Part shown: piece after piece, positions 47,133 through 60,300 of the stretch | Layout: each line of letters begins with the position of its first letter | How positions within the stretch are numbered: position 1 is the first letter of the stretch | Origin: Pterois miles | Taxonomy: Eukaryota > Chordata > Actinopteri > Perciformes > Scorpaenidae | Direction of reading: 5' to 3' | DNA length: 64,000 nt | NCBI GenBank assembly: GCA_947000775.1 | Contig: CAMQGK010000567.1 | Location: forward strand, 9,913,001-9,977,000 | Program-made: the position numbers and the translations under genes | Notes under the pieces: generated by a model | Told to the model about the DNA's origin: nothing | Database searches by the model: none | Seen by the model: the letters and a program-made list of their open reading frames with translations, nothing else

Positions 47133-47466
47133 GCCTGTCTAGTTCCTCTATATTTTTTATTTTTTTCATTTCCAATTCATCTGACAGAATGTGGCGAGTT
47201 CATTTTCTATATTCAGCTCCTGCAGCAAAATTCATACCAGTCTGAGCAATTTTTTAAGAGGAAAAAAGCCTAAATTCTTTGATTGCAGCTTCTTAAATGC
47301 TCATATTTTCTGGTTTATTTACTCCTTTAAGAGAGTTAACTTATTATCTTTGAGACATTTGAGGACTTGGGTTTTAGGAAACACTGATCCACATTTTTCA
47401 CCATTTTCTGATATTTTATAGACAAAACAACTAATTGATTAATCAAGGAAATAATCAACAGATTGG

Positions 47467-47560
47467 TCAACAATACATCAGACCGGCACATACGGGTACT
47501 TCATAAAAAGTCAAGACCACGCCCCCTTTTGTGGAAAGAAAACTGACGATCCCATAGACT
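47467..47560 (+). repeat. Dispersed repeat shared with 19894-19975
   Basis: ACATCAGACCGGCACATACG, TACTTCATAAAAAGTCAAG, ACCACGCCCCC and CCCATAGACTTCAATGCAA. The first 60 or so bases match 19894 onward with few differences. Confidence 0.65.
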
Positions 47561-47694
47561 TCAATGCAATTTGACATATGTTTGGATTGTAATTTTGACA
47601 AGTTCATATGTGTTCATCTCTTCTTATGCAAACATTTGTTTTATACACATGTCTAATAATTATTTTGTGACCTTGCCTGAACCTGAGCATTTAT

Positions 47695-47915
47695 GATCCA
47701 TCCATCCATCTTCAACCGCTTATCCTGTTGGGGGGGTGAAGGCGGGGTACGCCCTAGACAGGTCGACAGTCCATCGCAGGGCAATTCAGAGTCACAGTTA
47801 ACCTAAACTGCATATTTTTAGACTGTGGGAGGAAGACGGGCTGTCCGGTGAAAACCCCCACAAGCAAACTCCAAACAGAAGAGCCCCAAGCCGTATTCGA
47901 ATCTTCTTAGGCTAA
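47695..47915 (-). mobile_element. SINE/L2-tail type retroposon, minus orientation
   Basis: Plus strand reads ATCCATCCATCCATCTTCAA, CCGCTTATCCTGTTGG, CGGGGTACGCCCTAGACAGG, CCATCGCAGGGC and TAGACTGTGGGAGGAAGACG, the inverse of 14999-15205. Confidence 0.75.
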
Positions 47916-49980
47916 GTGTTGTCTGTAAATAACCAACCTGTCAATAGCCATCTGTTTGATCTATAGGCTGAGATTTAGTCAGAACCAACAGTCTGATGCT
48001 GCTGTAACGTTAATGTAATACTGCAGCAGCCTCACTCAAGATAACATTAGCTAGCTATGCTAGTCACTGTCACCAGCATCATTTAGCAATTTATCACACT
48101 GATTGACTGAATATTCACATAACGTATGTGACTCAAATCTAAGTGTGAAAGCCTTGGTTAACCAGCCTCAGCAATGACGCCATGCTGGTCTGGTGTATAG
48201 CCCAGAGCCATAAAGCCCCTCTATTATATCTTTTGTAGGACATCGCAGGGGAACAAATTGGAGATCAGTGTTTTTGATTTATTGTTGGTACAATCAAGTA
48301 CGCAGCAACTCTTTGGCATAGTGCTTATACTATTAGCAGTTTGTTTACTGTCGAAGTTTGGAGACATTTTCCAACTTCCTCTGTTTACTCTGTTACTTTC
48401 TATGAGGGAATTAGGATTGTTTTCCCCCAAAAGGGAGTGTGGTCATGCAATCCTACGCCAGTCTGATGTGTGATAGCAATCGTTAGTTGCAGCCCTAGTA
48501 AACAGCTGGATTTATTACAATTGTCAATGGGATTTCACGTCGGCTCTCTATTTGAATATATTGACATTATTTTGTATTTTTATACAAAGTGTACATGTTT
48601 CTTATGTCATACAAAAAGAGCACAGACATATTTCTGACTACCTGGATTAAAACACGGTCACAAGTTTGGGAAAAAATGTTGTGTGTTGCAGCAGACAGAA
48701 TATTATTTCATCCAAATGGTCAAAAGAGTGTTGGAGGATTCTGTGAATCCCTTCAGAACAACAGGATGTGTTGAAATAATGATGGTAAAACACAAGAGAC
48801 ACAGTCATTAATGTGTGAAAAAAACAAAAATACACATGGTGAATGAAGATGAGCTATAGAAATATGATGGATGGGTTTGGTAGAACGGCAATAATTAGAT
48901 TATCTGAAGAGCTGTTTTTGTTATGAATCATTTCAGGCAGACTGTCAGACTCCAGTTAGTTTTAATTCTCCTCATTAAGAGTCAGGTCAGATTGATTTCC
49001 TGTTTGATAATGAGGCCGTTTTGTAAATAAAGCCAAAATATTTCAGTCACACTGATGATGAACTCACAAAAATGCACATTTTAATCTGATTTAAGAATAT
49101 TTTGGCGGTGAGCTGCCGTTACCTCTGCCATGTTTCTGTCTGCGAGGGGTTTAGAGGCCAACTCAGTGATTTTCCACACAACCTTTCAGACGCTCAACCA
49201 CTCCTACCTCTGTCTGTGTGGACAGGAGAGGCCCCACATGTGCTCTGAATGTATTCTCTGCTGCAGACACAGACAGGATCAGAGGGTTTAAACAAACTGC
49301 TGCTGAAGAATTCACAGCAGAGCTCGACAGGCGGACAGGTCAAAGAGTCCTGAATAAAAAACCTCAACAAGACTCTTTATGTTCGCTGTCCTGTTCACAC
49401 ACACAAAAATCACCAGTAGATTCAAATTTAGTGAAGAACAGAAAGTCACCTTCACTTCCCGACAGAGGAAGCAGTTATTGTCGACATCAGGAAGCGACGG
49501 GATGCACAGAGAAAGATTTTATTGTTCACAGCTTCACACAGACAATCAACTATTTCCTCTGTTTCTCTTTTATTTGTTTTCACAGCAGCTCAAAGCTGTT
49601 ATTTTCCCTTCATTACATCACTAAATTAATACTGTCCAAATCCAACAAACGTGATGAGATTGTATTTTAACATCTGATATGTGATAAATGAATGCACATA
49701 AAGGAAAATTCCCTCCTGAAACACTCAGAGAAACAGATGTTTTACACCTCTGGACTGTTCTGTGAATCACATTCTTGAGAAATAGTTTGAGACAGACTTC
49801 CTACCGACATGTTTACTTCCCTTTCTCTGGGTAATTCACCTTCTTTAAAAGGAGCGTTGGCTGCCTCAATAATGTGTTCTTGTAGTTGACCATTCTGAAT
49901 GCAACCAAGATCGTTTTACATTTTCAGATTATTGCTGGTCAGTTGTAGGCAGTCAAGGTTTCTGCCGACTGTTGAAGCTT

Positions 49981-50576
49981 ATGGAGGATGAATCTTGCCA
50001 ATATCAAAATGAATAAATTAATTAATTAATAAATATATCATTAAATGTATCAATAATACAAAAATGTAGCCATATGGAGGTTTAATTCCCCTTTTTTTAT
50101 TAATTTCTAAATTCAATTAATTGCATTTACTTTATTTTCAAATATATGTATTTGTGCATTTATTTCTTATTTCTTTTCCTATTTACATAATGAGCCAGAA
50201 ATATATAAAGAAAAGAATACAGAAATAAATAAGGGGTGAAATGTGAAGGGAAAATCCTGTAGAAAGAAAGAAAGAAAGAAAGAAAGAAAAGCTTAATACA
50301 TGAATAAATACATCCATTTAAAATAATACCAAAGTAAATAAACACATTTAAAAATTTGCAAGAATAAATACATACATAAATAAAAGGGGAAATTAAACAG
50401 AGTAGTAAATAAATAAGGGAATTAAGGCAAAGATAAATACATTAAAAAGCAAATTAAAACATCAATTTTCACATTTTATCAATTAATTTGTGGCTACATT
50501 TATTTTAATATATTTTTTGCTCCATTTAATGATTTTTATTTATTTATTTCTGATGTCGGCAGGTTCCGTCCTCCAT
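49981..50576. mobile_element. AT-rich foldback element, copy F, with 8-bp duplication
   Basis: Left end ATGGAGGATGAATCTTGCC and right end GGCAGGTTCCGTCCTCCAT. Flanks are TGAAGCTT (49973-49980) and AGAAGCTT (50577-50584), identical at 7 of 8 positions. At 596 bp it is the shortest two-ended copy. The centre, inverted relative to copies C and D, reads ATTTACATAATGAGCC. A GAAA run lies at 50262-50288. Confidence 0.85.
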
Positions 50577-51988
50577 AGAAGCTTTCTGTAGTTAAATAAT
50601 CCATCACAGTGAACATTAACATTACAGTATCACAGAGTGCTGATTGATTTGAAAAGCCTAGATTATTTTTATTATCAGTTAATTTGTTTACTTCTCAATT
50701 CATCAACTAATAGTGTGTTCTGTAAATGTGTCGTTTTGTCTGAGCAACAATCCAAAAACTTAAAAACATTGTTTACCATCATCTACCTTCAAAGGTTTTA
50801 CAACTTTTATGATCTTTTAGTACATTTACTCAAGTACTGTACTTAAGTTCAATCTTTAGGTTTAGATCTTTAATGCACAAGCTGTTATTATCTGCTTGTA
50901 AAATATGATTCATTATAATGTAATTAAAACTAGCAATATGTAAAGTTAGAATTAGCTGCAATATGAACAGAAACTAATCCAAAAAGATAAAAAATGATTT
51001 TTCTGCATGATGAGTACTTTCGCTTTTGATATTACAGTGTAGTATATTTTGTTTCTAATACTTTAATATGAATTAATGCAGACTTTATGCTCACTGTGAT
51101 GGATTACACGACACCAGAGAGTCTCTAAGTAGATTTTTATACCTCACTGAAATGAAATGGTGGAATTGATACATAAACATGCCTAAAACACAGCAACATG
51201 TTTGTGATGAAAAGTGAACTTAAGGCCTTGGTGCTTCAAATCAGGCAGGTTGAGATGTGTTCAGTGACTTGAGGGTGGATTTTTCCTTTAAATCAGACGA
51301 GTTGAGGCGAAAGTTAAATATGTAAAATGGGCTGAACTCCTGACTATAATGGGTCACGGGACACGTCACCCACTGTTGTGTTTTTTTGGGCTGACGGCGG
51401 AGTCTTCCTGCAGGGTGGGTTACTGGTTTAGCTCCATATAACCAGTAAAAACAGCTAATGTGTCCCAGCCACCCTCAAGATTTTCTTTTACCTCCTGTTA
51501 AACTTTTAATTTGCTCTTACCACATGGATTCACTCTGTTCTAATCCATGGCTCTTTTATAGAGATTTCTCTCAAGTATTTTATGTTCATTTCTTCTGTTG
51601 AAATTTGTATTTATATGTTTAATAAAACAAGATATGATCTGCTTTCTGTGGCTTCATCTCTCACTGCTGATGGTGTTTTTACTGTAAGAGCTAAAAACAT
51701 GGAGTTCCCAAACTCAACGTTACTCGTCTTTGCACGTAAGTGAGACTGAAGGTCGGAGGAAGGATGTGGTCGCAGCTGAGCTGCTGTTTCTCATCAGTTG
51801 ATGTGTGATTGACCCCGAGTGTCCTAACATGGCATGACGAAAGAGGAAGTGTGAAGTTACTTTCAATGACAGAACTTAAAAAGATTATTGATGAGCGGCT
51901 GCTAAAAAGGTTGTAAGAAAAACACATTTTGTCACAAAATGAATGATGGAGCTTTAAAAAGCCACTGAAGACAATATTACATTACATT
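50577..51988. other. Intergenic DNA, no gene seen
   Basis: Fragments of the GGGCTGCAACTAATC repeat (50640-50780) and AGTACT-type repeat (50815-51070); otherwise unclassified. Confidence 0.4.
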
Positions 51989-52550
51989 GGGGCTGTCAAT
52001 TGAGTAAAATAGTAAATTGTGATAATTGCAAATTTATCACATTTTATTTTCAACATTAACCTTAAAGGGAGGGTTGTCAAGGATTTAATACTCTTATCCA
52101 CGAGTGGACACTATGTATGTACGTATATATTTATTATTGGCAATCAATTAATAGCACAAAACAGTGACAAATATTGTCCAGAAACCCTCACAGGTACTGC
52201 ATTTAGCATAAAAAAACATGCTCAAATCATAACATGGCAAATTCAAGCCAACATTCCAACAACAGCTGTCAGTGTGTGTGTGTGTGTGTCTGATTTGACT
52301 ATAGCTTGCCACAAACTGCATGTGATTATCATAAAGTGGGGATGTCTGTAAAGGGGAGACTTGTGGGTACCTAGAGAACCCATTTTCATTCATATATCTT
52401 GAGGCCAGAGGTCAAGGGACCCCTTTGCCTTTGAAAATGGCAGTTTCATATGATACCATATCTTCACTCTAGCTTTAAATCAAATTACAACCTAAAAATC
52501 CCAAGTTGTGTTTATGTGTTAAATAAATTAGTGGCATTAAAACATGTATA
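51989..52550. mobile_element. Non-autonomous GGCTGTCAA-ended element, copy 2 (incomplete)
   Basis: Starts GGGGCTGTCAATTGAGTAAA. It shares TTGTCCAGAAACCCTCACAG, CAACAGCTGTCAGTGTG and TTATCATAAAGTGGGGATGT with the copy at 44458-45101, in inverse orientation. The far end lacks a clear TTGACAGCC terminus and instead reads AATTAGTGGCATTAAAACA. Confidence 0.7.
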
Positions 52551-53699
52551 CTATATATATATATACAATATATATCAGACCTTTTACTAATGTAAAAGTA
52601 CCACTACATTAATGTACAAATACTGTCCTGCATTCAACATCTTAGATAAAAGTACAGAAATAGTATCAGGAAAATTTCTGCTTTTGATTTTCGCTTTATG
52701 CTTTCCAGTGTTATATGTCTTAATAAGTGCAGCATTTTTGTTGCAGTTGCCTACTTTGCAAAAAGGTTGGAAACACTAGTTTAATGTATTTGTATTTATT
52801 TTTACAATTTATCATGTTTTTTGAATGAAATCTTAATCCTAAAAGTAACTAAAGCTGTCAAATAGATATTATGAAGTTGAAGCAAAGAACATACATTGCA
52901 ACATCAGCAGCAGCGCTACACTTCCACTGTTTTGGACTGAAAGTGACTACGGGATGCCGGCTGTTGTAAAAAAAAAAAAAAAAAAAAAACATCTCTTTTC
53001 TTCTATACTTGTTGGTATAGAATGATATAAGTATAAAGTGGTATAAAAAGGAAATACTCAAGTTAAGTACCCCAAAACTGTACTTAAGCAGAGAGAGAAC
53101 TTGAGTAAATGTACTTCCCGTGTTCAAAATAAAATACTCTCTACATACGCTAACCACAAACTTAAAAAGTAAAACCAAATTCTTCAATGACAGGAAATAA
53201 TGCAAAGCACTTCAAAGTTCACCCTCCCTCCTCTGTGACAAACTTTCATCTTTGCTCGTCAACATGTCCTTCCTGCTGATGTTTCTGTGAACAAGATGTA
53301 CTAGTGATGTGTGTTTCCCCTCTATGATGCAACACCCGAGTTCTTGACCTCCTGCCACACTACGCTGACAGTTGAGTACAAGTCTGGTGATATTGTAGAT
53401 ATTTTAGTATAGTGTGTGTATTACAGCCTGATAGCTCCTCCTCCTCTGAGCCATAGATCTCTATTAAAACCCATCGCTGAGGAGCCTCATGTGTCACTGG
53501 GTGACACAGTGTTCCTACATCACCATGAACACACTCACTGTAGTTTATTTAGAATGCCACATACACTGTCCTGCTGACTCTAATACTCATTAAAGCACCA
53601 CATGTGGATTAATATGCCACTGAAAAGAGTCCCCAACAAAGTCACTATTTCCTCCTGTTTCTTTGATAAATCCTACACTAAACAGCTGTTTTATGATAT

Positions 53700-54290
53700 T
53701 ACTGATGAAAATGAAAATATTCGTCTCTCGCCATTGACTACATAGTTTTTCTGAAATATGGGGCCATGTTGTCAACAGAAGGGGTGTGGCTTTACCTTTC
53801 TATTTAGAGACGGACCAACATCTTGGTTTGGGTCAAGTTCACAGGAAGAGTGCCGGACTTTGAAGCATAGTGGCCAAATGTGTCCATGAAGTGACGTCAT
53901 TGAGCTCAAAAAGACTTTTTCCCATAGACTTACATCTGGAAAGACAAGTCTGCAACTAATCAGTCTTTTTAGAGGTAAATCAACTTTCCAGTATATACAC
54001 TTGAATAGCCCTTAATTAAATCATTAGGTCCTAAAAGTTGTACAATGCACTAATAGCTAAATCCAGTTATTTTCCCTCCTCCGTTCATGTGACCCAGCTC
54101 GAGGCTTGACAGGGGCTAGGAGGCAGAGTTAAAGGAAGTTAAAGGCACTACTGCGCCTGCTCCATGGGCCCAGTTGATGCAGAAGATTGCTGGATGATGG
54201 CTTCATGCACCACTCAGCAACTCTCATAGGAATGAACAGTTGCGCACCTACTATGCCGTATATACATCCATGGTTTGAGTCTGAGATTTG
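53700..54290. repeat. Probable dispersed repeat between ubald2 and qrich2
   Basis: CCCATAGACTTACATCTGGA, GAAGTGACGTCATTGAGCTC and GCCGTATATACATCCATGG are phrases common in teleost repeats. I cannot assign a family or exact ends. Confidence 0.35.
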
Positions 54291-54390
54291 CTCAACAAAA
54301 ATGTAGAATAATATCAGACTTTATAAAGGGTTTAGATGTTCTAACTATTGACTTTATTAAAGTTTACTGGAATAGAATACTGCTGTCAAG

Positions 54391-54412
54391 TTTATTAAAC
54401 CTCACTTTTATT
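54391..54412 (-). terminator. qrich2: Candidate poly(A) signals AATAAA of qrich2
   Basis: Two minus-strand AATAAA hexamers (54391-54396 and 54407-54412), about 245-265 bases after the qrich2 stop. A third lies at 54353-54358. Inferred use only. Confidence 0.4.
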
Positions 54413-54654
54413 ATTATTAATAATAACATTTAAAGTGGCTGAACACAGAAACTCAAAGTTAAAAAATAAAGTGTAACAGCCATGAACTGGAGTGTTTGAC
54501 AGGTGATTTATGGGACAAGTAGTGCAAAAAAACATTACAATAATAAGCAGCAAATCACATTTAACATTTAAATTAAAAAAAGATTAAAGCAGGTTACCTT
54601 CTCTGCAGGATTAACTGATATATGAAAAACAGTTACAGGGCTGAGTGTCACCCC

Positions 54655-57268
54655 CTACAGGTTGAGTGTCTCGTCAGTATGAGGCTCTGTGTTGCTCTCT
54701 GCTGCAGCTGAAGCCAGAGTGATAGAGCTCTGAGATGTGCAGCCCAGAGCCGACACGGGCCAGTCCCGCCCGGAGCTGCTGGAGGCTGCACACAGAACGA
54801 GAGGGGGGAACATTAAATGCTTTAAAACCTCAACCTAAAACTTACCTGTTCAACTAAGCTTTGGAGTAACAATGGTTTATAGACAGTATTTACATTATTT
54901 GATTCACTTGCTTTACTGTGTTTAAGTTGTACAGTTTTATTCGATTTTAGTAGTATTTAACTTGTATTTTTTTTATTCAATTTTATTGTTATTTTATTAA
55001 TCAATTACTTTATTGTATTCAGGTTGTAAAATTTTAATTCATTTTCTTATTATTTTATCAATCAGTTACTTTATTGAATTCATCTCATCTCATCTTCAAC
55101 TTCCCTTTCCCGGGCCACATTAACCAGCTCTGACTGGGGGATCCCGAGGCATTCCCCAGCCAGTGTGGAGATGTAATCTTTCCATGTAGTCCTGGGTCTT
55201 CCCCAGGGTCTCCTCCCAGTTGGCCGTGCCCGGAACACCTCCCATGGGAGGCGCCCATGGGGCATCCTTATCAGATCCCCAAACCACCTCAACTGGCTCC
55301 TTTCAACACAAAGGAGCAGCGGCTCTACTCCGAGTCCCTCACGGATAGCTGAGCTTCTCAATCTATCTCTAAGGGAGATGCCAGCCATCCTCCTGAGAAA
55401 ACCCATTTCAGCCGCTTGTACCCGTGATCTACTTCTTTCGGTCATGACCCAGCCCTCATGACCATAGCTGAGAGTAGGAACGAAGACTGACCGGTAGATC
55501 GAGAGCTTTGCCTTCCGGCTCAGCTCTCTCTTTGTCACAACGGTGCAATAAAGTGACCGCCCCCGCTGCTCCGACTCTCCGGCCAATCTCATGCTCCATT
55601 GTTCCCTCACTTGCGAACAAGACACCAAGGTACTTGAACTCCTTCACTTGGGGTAAGGACTCATTCCCTACCCGGAGTAGACAATCCATCGGTTTCCTGC
55701 TGAGAACCATGGCCTCAGATTTAGCGGTGCTGATCCTCATCCCAGCAGCCTCACACTCGGCTGCAAACTGATCCTCCTTCTTCAGTCCAACGGCTTCCTT
55801 GACCACCGGTGTCCCCATAGCCAGCCTCTGCCGCCCGGGTCTGGTCCATCAAGGTCCCTGGCCTTCACTGCCACCCGTATGGCAGCGCATCCAACCCCAG
55901 TGGTTCTTTCTGCGGGTGGTGGGCCCACAGGATGGAGAGGAGGGAGTTTCCACATCCCTTTTTCGGGCTGAGCTTGGCCGGGCTCAGTGTCAAGCCTGGC
56001 CACTAGGCACTCGCTTACGGGCCCTCCGTCTGGGCCTGGCTCCAGACGGGGCCCCAGGCTTTCTCTGGCCGGGTCTCTCCTCCTCTTCCTCGATTAGTCA
56101 TAGGGTCTTGTGAATCAGCCTCTCCCCCGCGTTAAGGTGATGGTTCCCGGAGAGGTCCTTTATTGAATTTAAGTTGTAATCTTATCTAAATTATCTTCTG
56201 TTTTATAAATCTGGGAACCCATTTGCTATCGTCTGACGATGATTTTGTTTTTATTGGTTTAAAATTAGCTTGTAAACTGGCTATTGTTGAAAGAAGCTGG
56301 TCGCACACGTCATCTCTCAACTTCAAATCCAGTCACACATAAAATTATGAAGGGTTAGTCTGGATTCAATAAAATTAAAAAAAAAAAAACACAATAACAC
56401 AAACAATCAAAGCGATCAAGGCAGTGGTAGAACAGCAACTCCCATTGTACACTGCTTAGCCTCTGAGCAGGTACTCTTGTATGGTTCTCTGACACTGACT
56501 ATGGAGAAGCAGCTCATACAACCACACTGTGAAACACCACAACTACCGGTATCCCTTTAAGCTCAGTGAAAATAAAAAGAGGCACACTAAGTTCAACTCG
56601 GCCCTTGACGTATTTGTCTTTAGTTCTGAAAATGCAGCAAGACTCACCTGAGCGGCTGCACTGGGGACTCTTGGCACTGTGGGGGTGATGAACCTCTGGA
56701 GAAGCAGCAGGTTTGTGGGACACAGAGTGCTTGACCTTGTCTTTAGTTTTGCACATGCCTGTAGTCATCAGAGAAACAAGTGACCAGGGTTAACAACAAC
56801 CGCTACAAATCCCAACAGCTGTGTCTTACCTTGACATTTTCAGCTCACAGCCAAAATACACTGAATGACATTTGTTCTTCTCATAAATCATGTTCAACAG
56901 TAAAGTGCCAGCAGAGACTCTGAGATTACTATTTGTCATGTTTCACATAAACCAGCTAGGCTTTTGTTTTTAGGTTTCAGGGTTCAAGACCACGAGAACC
57001 AACAACATATTTGGGCTAAAGCTGCGGATAGCTAACATAATAACATGATAATAACAATAATAATAATAATAATAATATAGAAACACCTTCATATTTGTTA
57101 TGAATATTTTTATAAAATTACCATCTTTGGTAGAGATTGTAGGTAGTTTATTTTCTGTATTTCTGATGGCAGGTGTGTATAGGCGACCTTTGTAAATATG
57201 CCCGTCCTGTCCGATGATATCAACCTCCGACTAACCAGTCAACACACACACACAAGCACACGCGCACG

Positions 57269-57304
<36 letters not shown>

Positions 57305-60300
57305 GAAAGAGGGTTAATGGTGAGCAAACAGCAGCCAGTAACATCTGAGAGTTTCATACTGTACATTCCTCTGGGATGAAGTCACTTCCTTGGTAAAGAA
57401 ACAAGTAGTACTCTTACACTTTACTTAAGTAAAAGTAGCACAGTGCCACGGTGTACAAATATCTCATTACAAGCAAGTCCTGCAATCACAATCTTATTTA
57501 ATAATGCAGTTCACCCAAAAATCAAAAATACACATTTTCCTTTTACTTCTACTGCTACTTATCACATTGGCAAGATAGTAAATTAGTGATTACATGTTAA
57601 TGCAAATTTGTTTTAACACCACTAATTTCTTTAACATATTAACACAATCAATTTTCCTGAGATTGTAATGGGCTCAATTTTAGAGCTAATATGAAGATAC
57701 TGGTATGATACGAAACAAGAAAACCTAAGGAATCCATTGGTACCAACCATGGCAATAGCATCACTCTGATTCTTACTGTGATGTATAGTGGGAGTTTACA
57801 TCAGAATATAAAAGTGGATAAACTTATCTGTCACACCTGAATGACGCCAGCCACATCAGTCTGGGTGTAGTGCTTCATGTGTTGCAGGCCGGTGCGTTGC
57901 TGGCTGGCCGAGATGACCGTGTGACTCCCACCGCAGCTCCGCAACACAGACAGATGACTGGAGTCCGTCATCTTAGCGATCTGCTTACTGCTCACACAGA
58001 CAGAAACATCACAACACAAGAACAGGGAAACTGTAAATCTGCAGCATCTCTTTTTGAAAGACAAGATCAATAGCAGGGAAAATAACTGCTGTTTACATTC
58101 CTGCAATCAAAATGCAAATATTTATTTCTAGTCAGTAATTCTATTGTTATAGATGCTGTTTCTCATCTAATGATACACTTTATTTATAGAGCACTTACCA
58201 AAACAAAGTACAAAGTGCTTTACGGAAAGAGGATGAAATAAAATACCAAATTAAGTAAAATACACATGGAGACCAAATTTATTACTTTCTTTCACATATC
58301 CTAATTAATTTCCTGTGTCTTATTTACTGCTGAAACAACAGCTATTATTAAAGTGTCATCTTTTCTTAAACCCTATTTCAGACAGGATTAATATTACAGG
58401 TTAAAATTACAGGGGCAGCTGAGTAATAAAATATTTCCCCTCCTCCATCTTAATAAAAGTTGTCATCAAAAATTGTCTGCATTTAAACCACTGGCAAATT
58501 ACAATAACACACTCTGAAATGCTGCAGGAAAAGTATCACTACTGGTGGACAGATAATTAGTTTTATATCAGAGTTATTTAATGTTATTTATAGTTGTAAT
58601 TTAATTATTAACACGCATTTAACTACTTAAATGTCTCTCTCAGTCTTATTAGGTAATTTTTTCAGTAAGATATTTACTAGTACCTGTGGGGGTGTTAAAT
58701 TACAGAGCTCCAATGCAGCTAATAGCAAAATCACTCCAACTCCTCTACAGACATAAATGGAGCTTTAGACTTAAACATCTAACACTCTGCCTCAAGTACT
58801 GAGAAACTAACAGATGCTTTGACAAAACTATGTACAGAGTGTCTAGATTGAAGGTTCACCTATATGACACAGAATTGATATTTATGGTTCTATTTGTCAA
58901 TTACTTCAGGACTCTTGTGCCCCCTGTTGGTGAATAGGGGACACAGCAGATAAAGTGAGAGCAGGTAAACTCACGGCTTGATGGACTTGTGTGGGGGGAA
59001 TCCAGAAGTGGATGGGAGCTTCACCAGATGCCTTTTTTTGCCACAAACATACAAGAGCAGATGAGTTTACAGAGCCTATATTTAAGGGTATAAAGTCAAT
59101 TTATTTTGTAATCTGAGGTATAATACAAAAATAAAAGACACTGGAAATATACAGTAAATAGTAGAGCTGTCAAACGATTAAAACATTCAATCGTAATCGT
59201 GATTAATAGCATGATTGTCCATAGTTAACCATGTTTAATCACAAATTAATCACACATTTATCTGTTCAAAATGTATCTTAAAGGGAGATTTGTCTAGTAT
59301 TTAATAATAACAACAATGAGGCAATAATGAGCCACTCGCTGTACATATCTGTGAAATTCACAGTATTGACTCACTGTCCAGGATTGTGCATGACAACAGG
59401 TCGGTCACAGGAGAGGCAGTGAAATCTGTCCACAAGTTGTCTGGAAATAAACACAAAGACAACTGACTTTAATATGTAACATCCATGAGGAGATATGAGA
59501 TGGATATGCCTGGACTGACTACTTAAAATACTATAATTAATAACACATGTCAGGCAAATGCTTTTATTAAAGTGTGATATAAAGATTGACTAAAAATGGC
59601 ATCTGAGTGTAAAAGTCACAACAAAGGAGCTTTCAAGATGATGTTAACACTTCAGCTTCAGCAAGAGATTCATGTAGCATTAAAACAAACAAACTAGTAC
59701 TCATGTAGAGATTAGTGGTTACTAAATATTCACACCCAAGTAAAAAGAGGATATATGGAATTATGGTCAACTTATATGACCTGACACTTGATTACAAAAC
59801 TGTCTAACAATGATGTCAATTTTAAATTCATTAAAATACAATATGCCTCAAATTAAAAAAAACACTATGTCAATAAGTTTATTAAATTATCAAAAATCAT
59901 AAAAAAAGAATAATAAAGATTTATTTAGTATGCAACTGCCCCATTAACACTCAAGATAATGTCATCTAGGGATAAATATAAATATGATGTACTATCGTAG
60001 CTCTGGGTGACCACAGACGGCTCTAATATGTTTTTCCTCCATTTCTGGTTCAACAACATCATGATGTCAGTGCTGACAGGAGGAGAATTTCACCGACGAT
60101 GGGCTTTCACAAATTTGCTACTTTGCATTAACTGTATCTAATCACACTGCATTAAAGTTCGCTCTTGGTGTGAATGCACCATTAGTGTTAAAGTTATGAG
60201 TAGCTGAAGCAACACAATCAAAAGCAGTGTGATGTCAACACTTACTTTCTGATAGCAGCAGCGCCGTCATGCTCTGGAACTTCCAGAGCCTGCAGCTTCT

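Larger units (their letters stand above)
47133..49980. other. Intergenic DNA, repeat fragments, no gene seen
   Basis: Contains parts of the GGGCTGCAACTAATC repeat (47280-47470 and 48475-48500), the dispersed repeat at 47467-47560, and a minus-strand SINE-like copy (47695-47915). An ORF at 49218-49670 shows no recognisable motif and is not called. Confidence 0.4.
54890..56230. repeat. 61-bp tandem AT-rich repeat interrupted by a retrotransposon
   Basis: Successive units beginning ACTTTATTGTATTCAGGTTG (55007) and ACTTTATTGAATT (55068) are 61 bases apart, with an older diverged unit near 54910. The last unit continues as TAAGTTGTAATCTTATC right of the insertion at 56157. All lie in the last qrich2 intron. 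Confidence 0.65.

Noticed and set aside
49218..49670. ORF of 150 codons in intergenic DNA
   Set aside because: Low-complexity tail, no motif, no partner exons; probably chance.
55080..55628. Apparent host gene of 182 codons
   Set aside because: Clear LINE reverse transcriptase C-terminal remnant with target duplication around the element.
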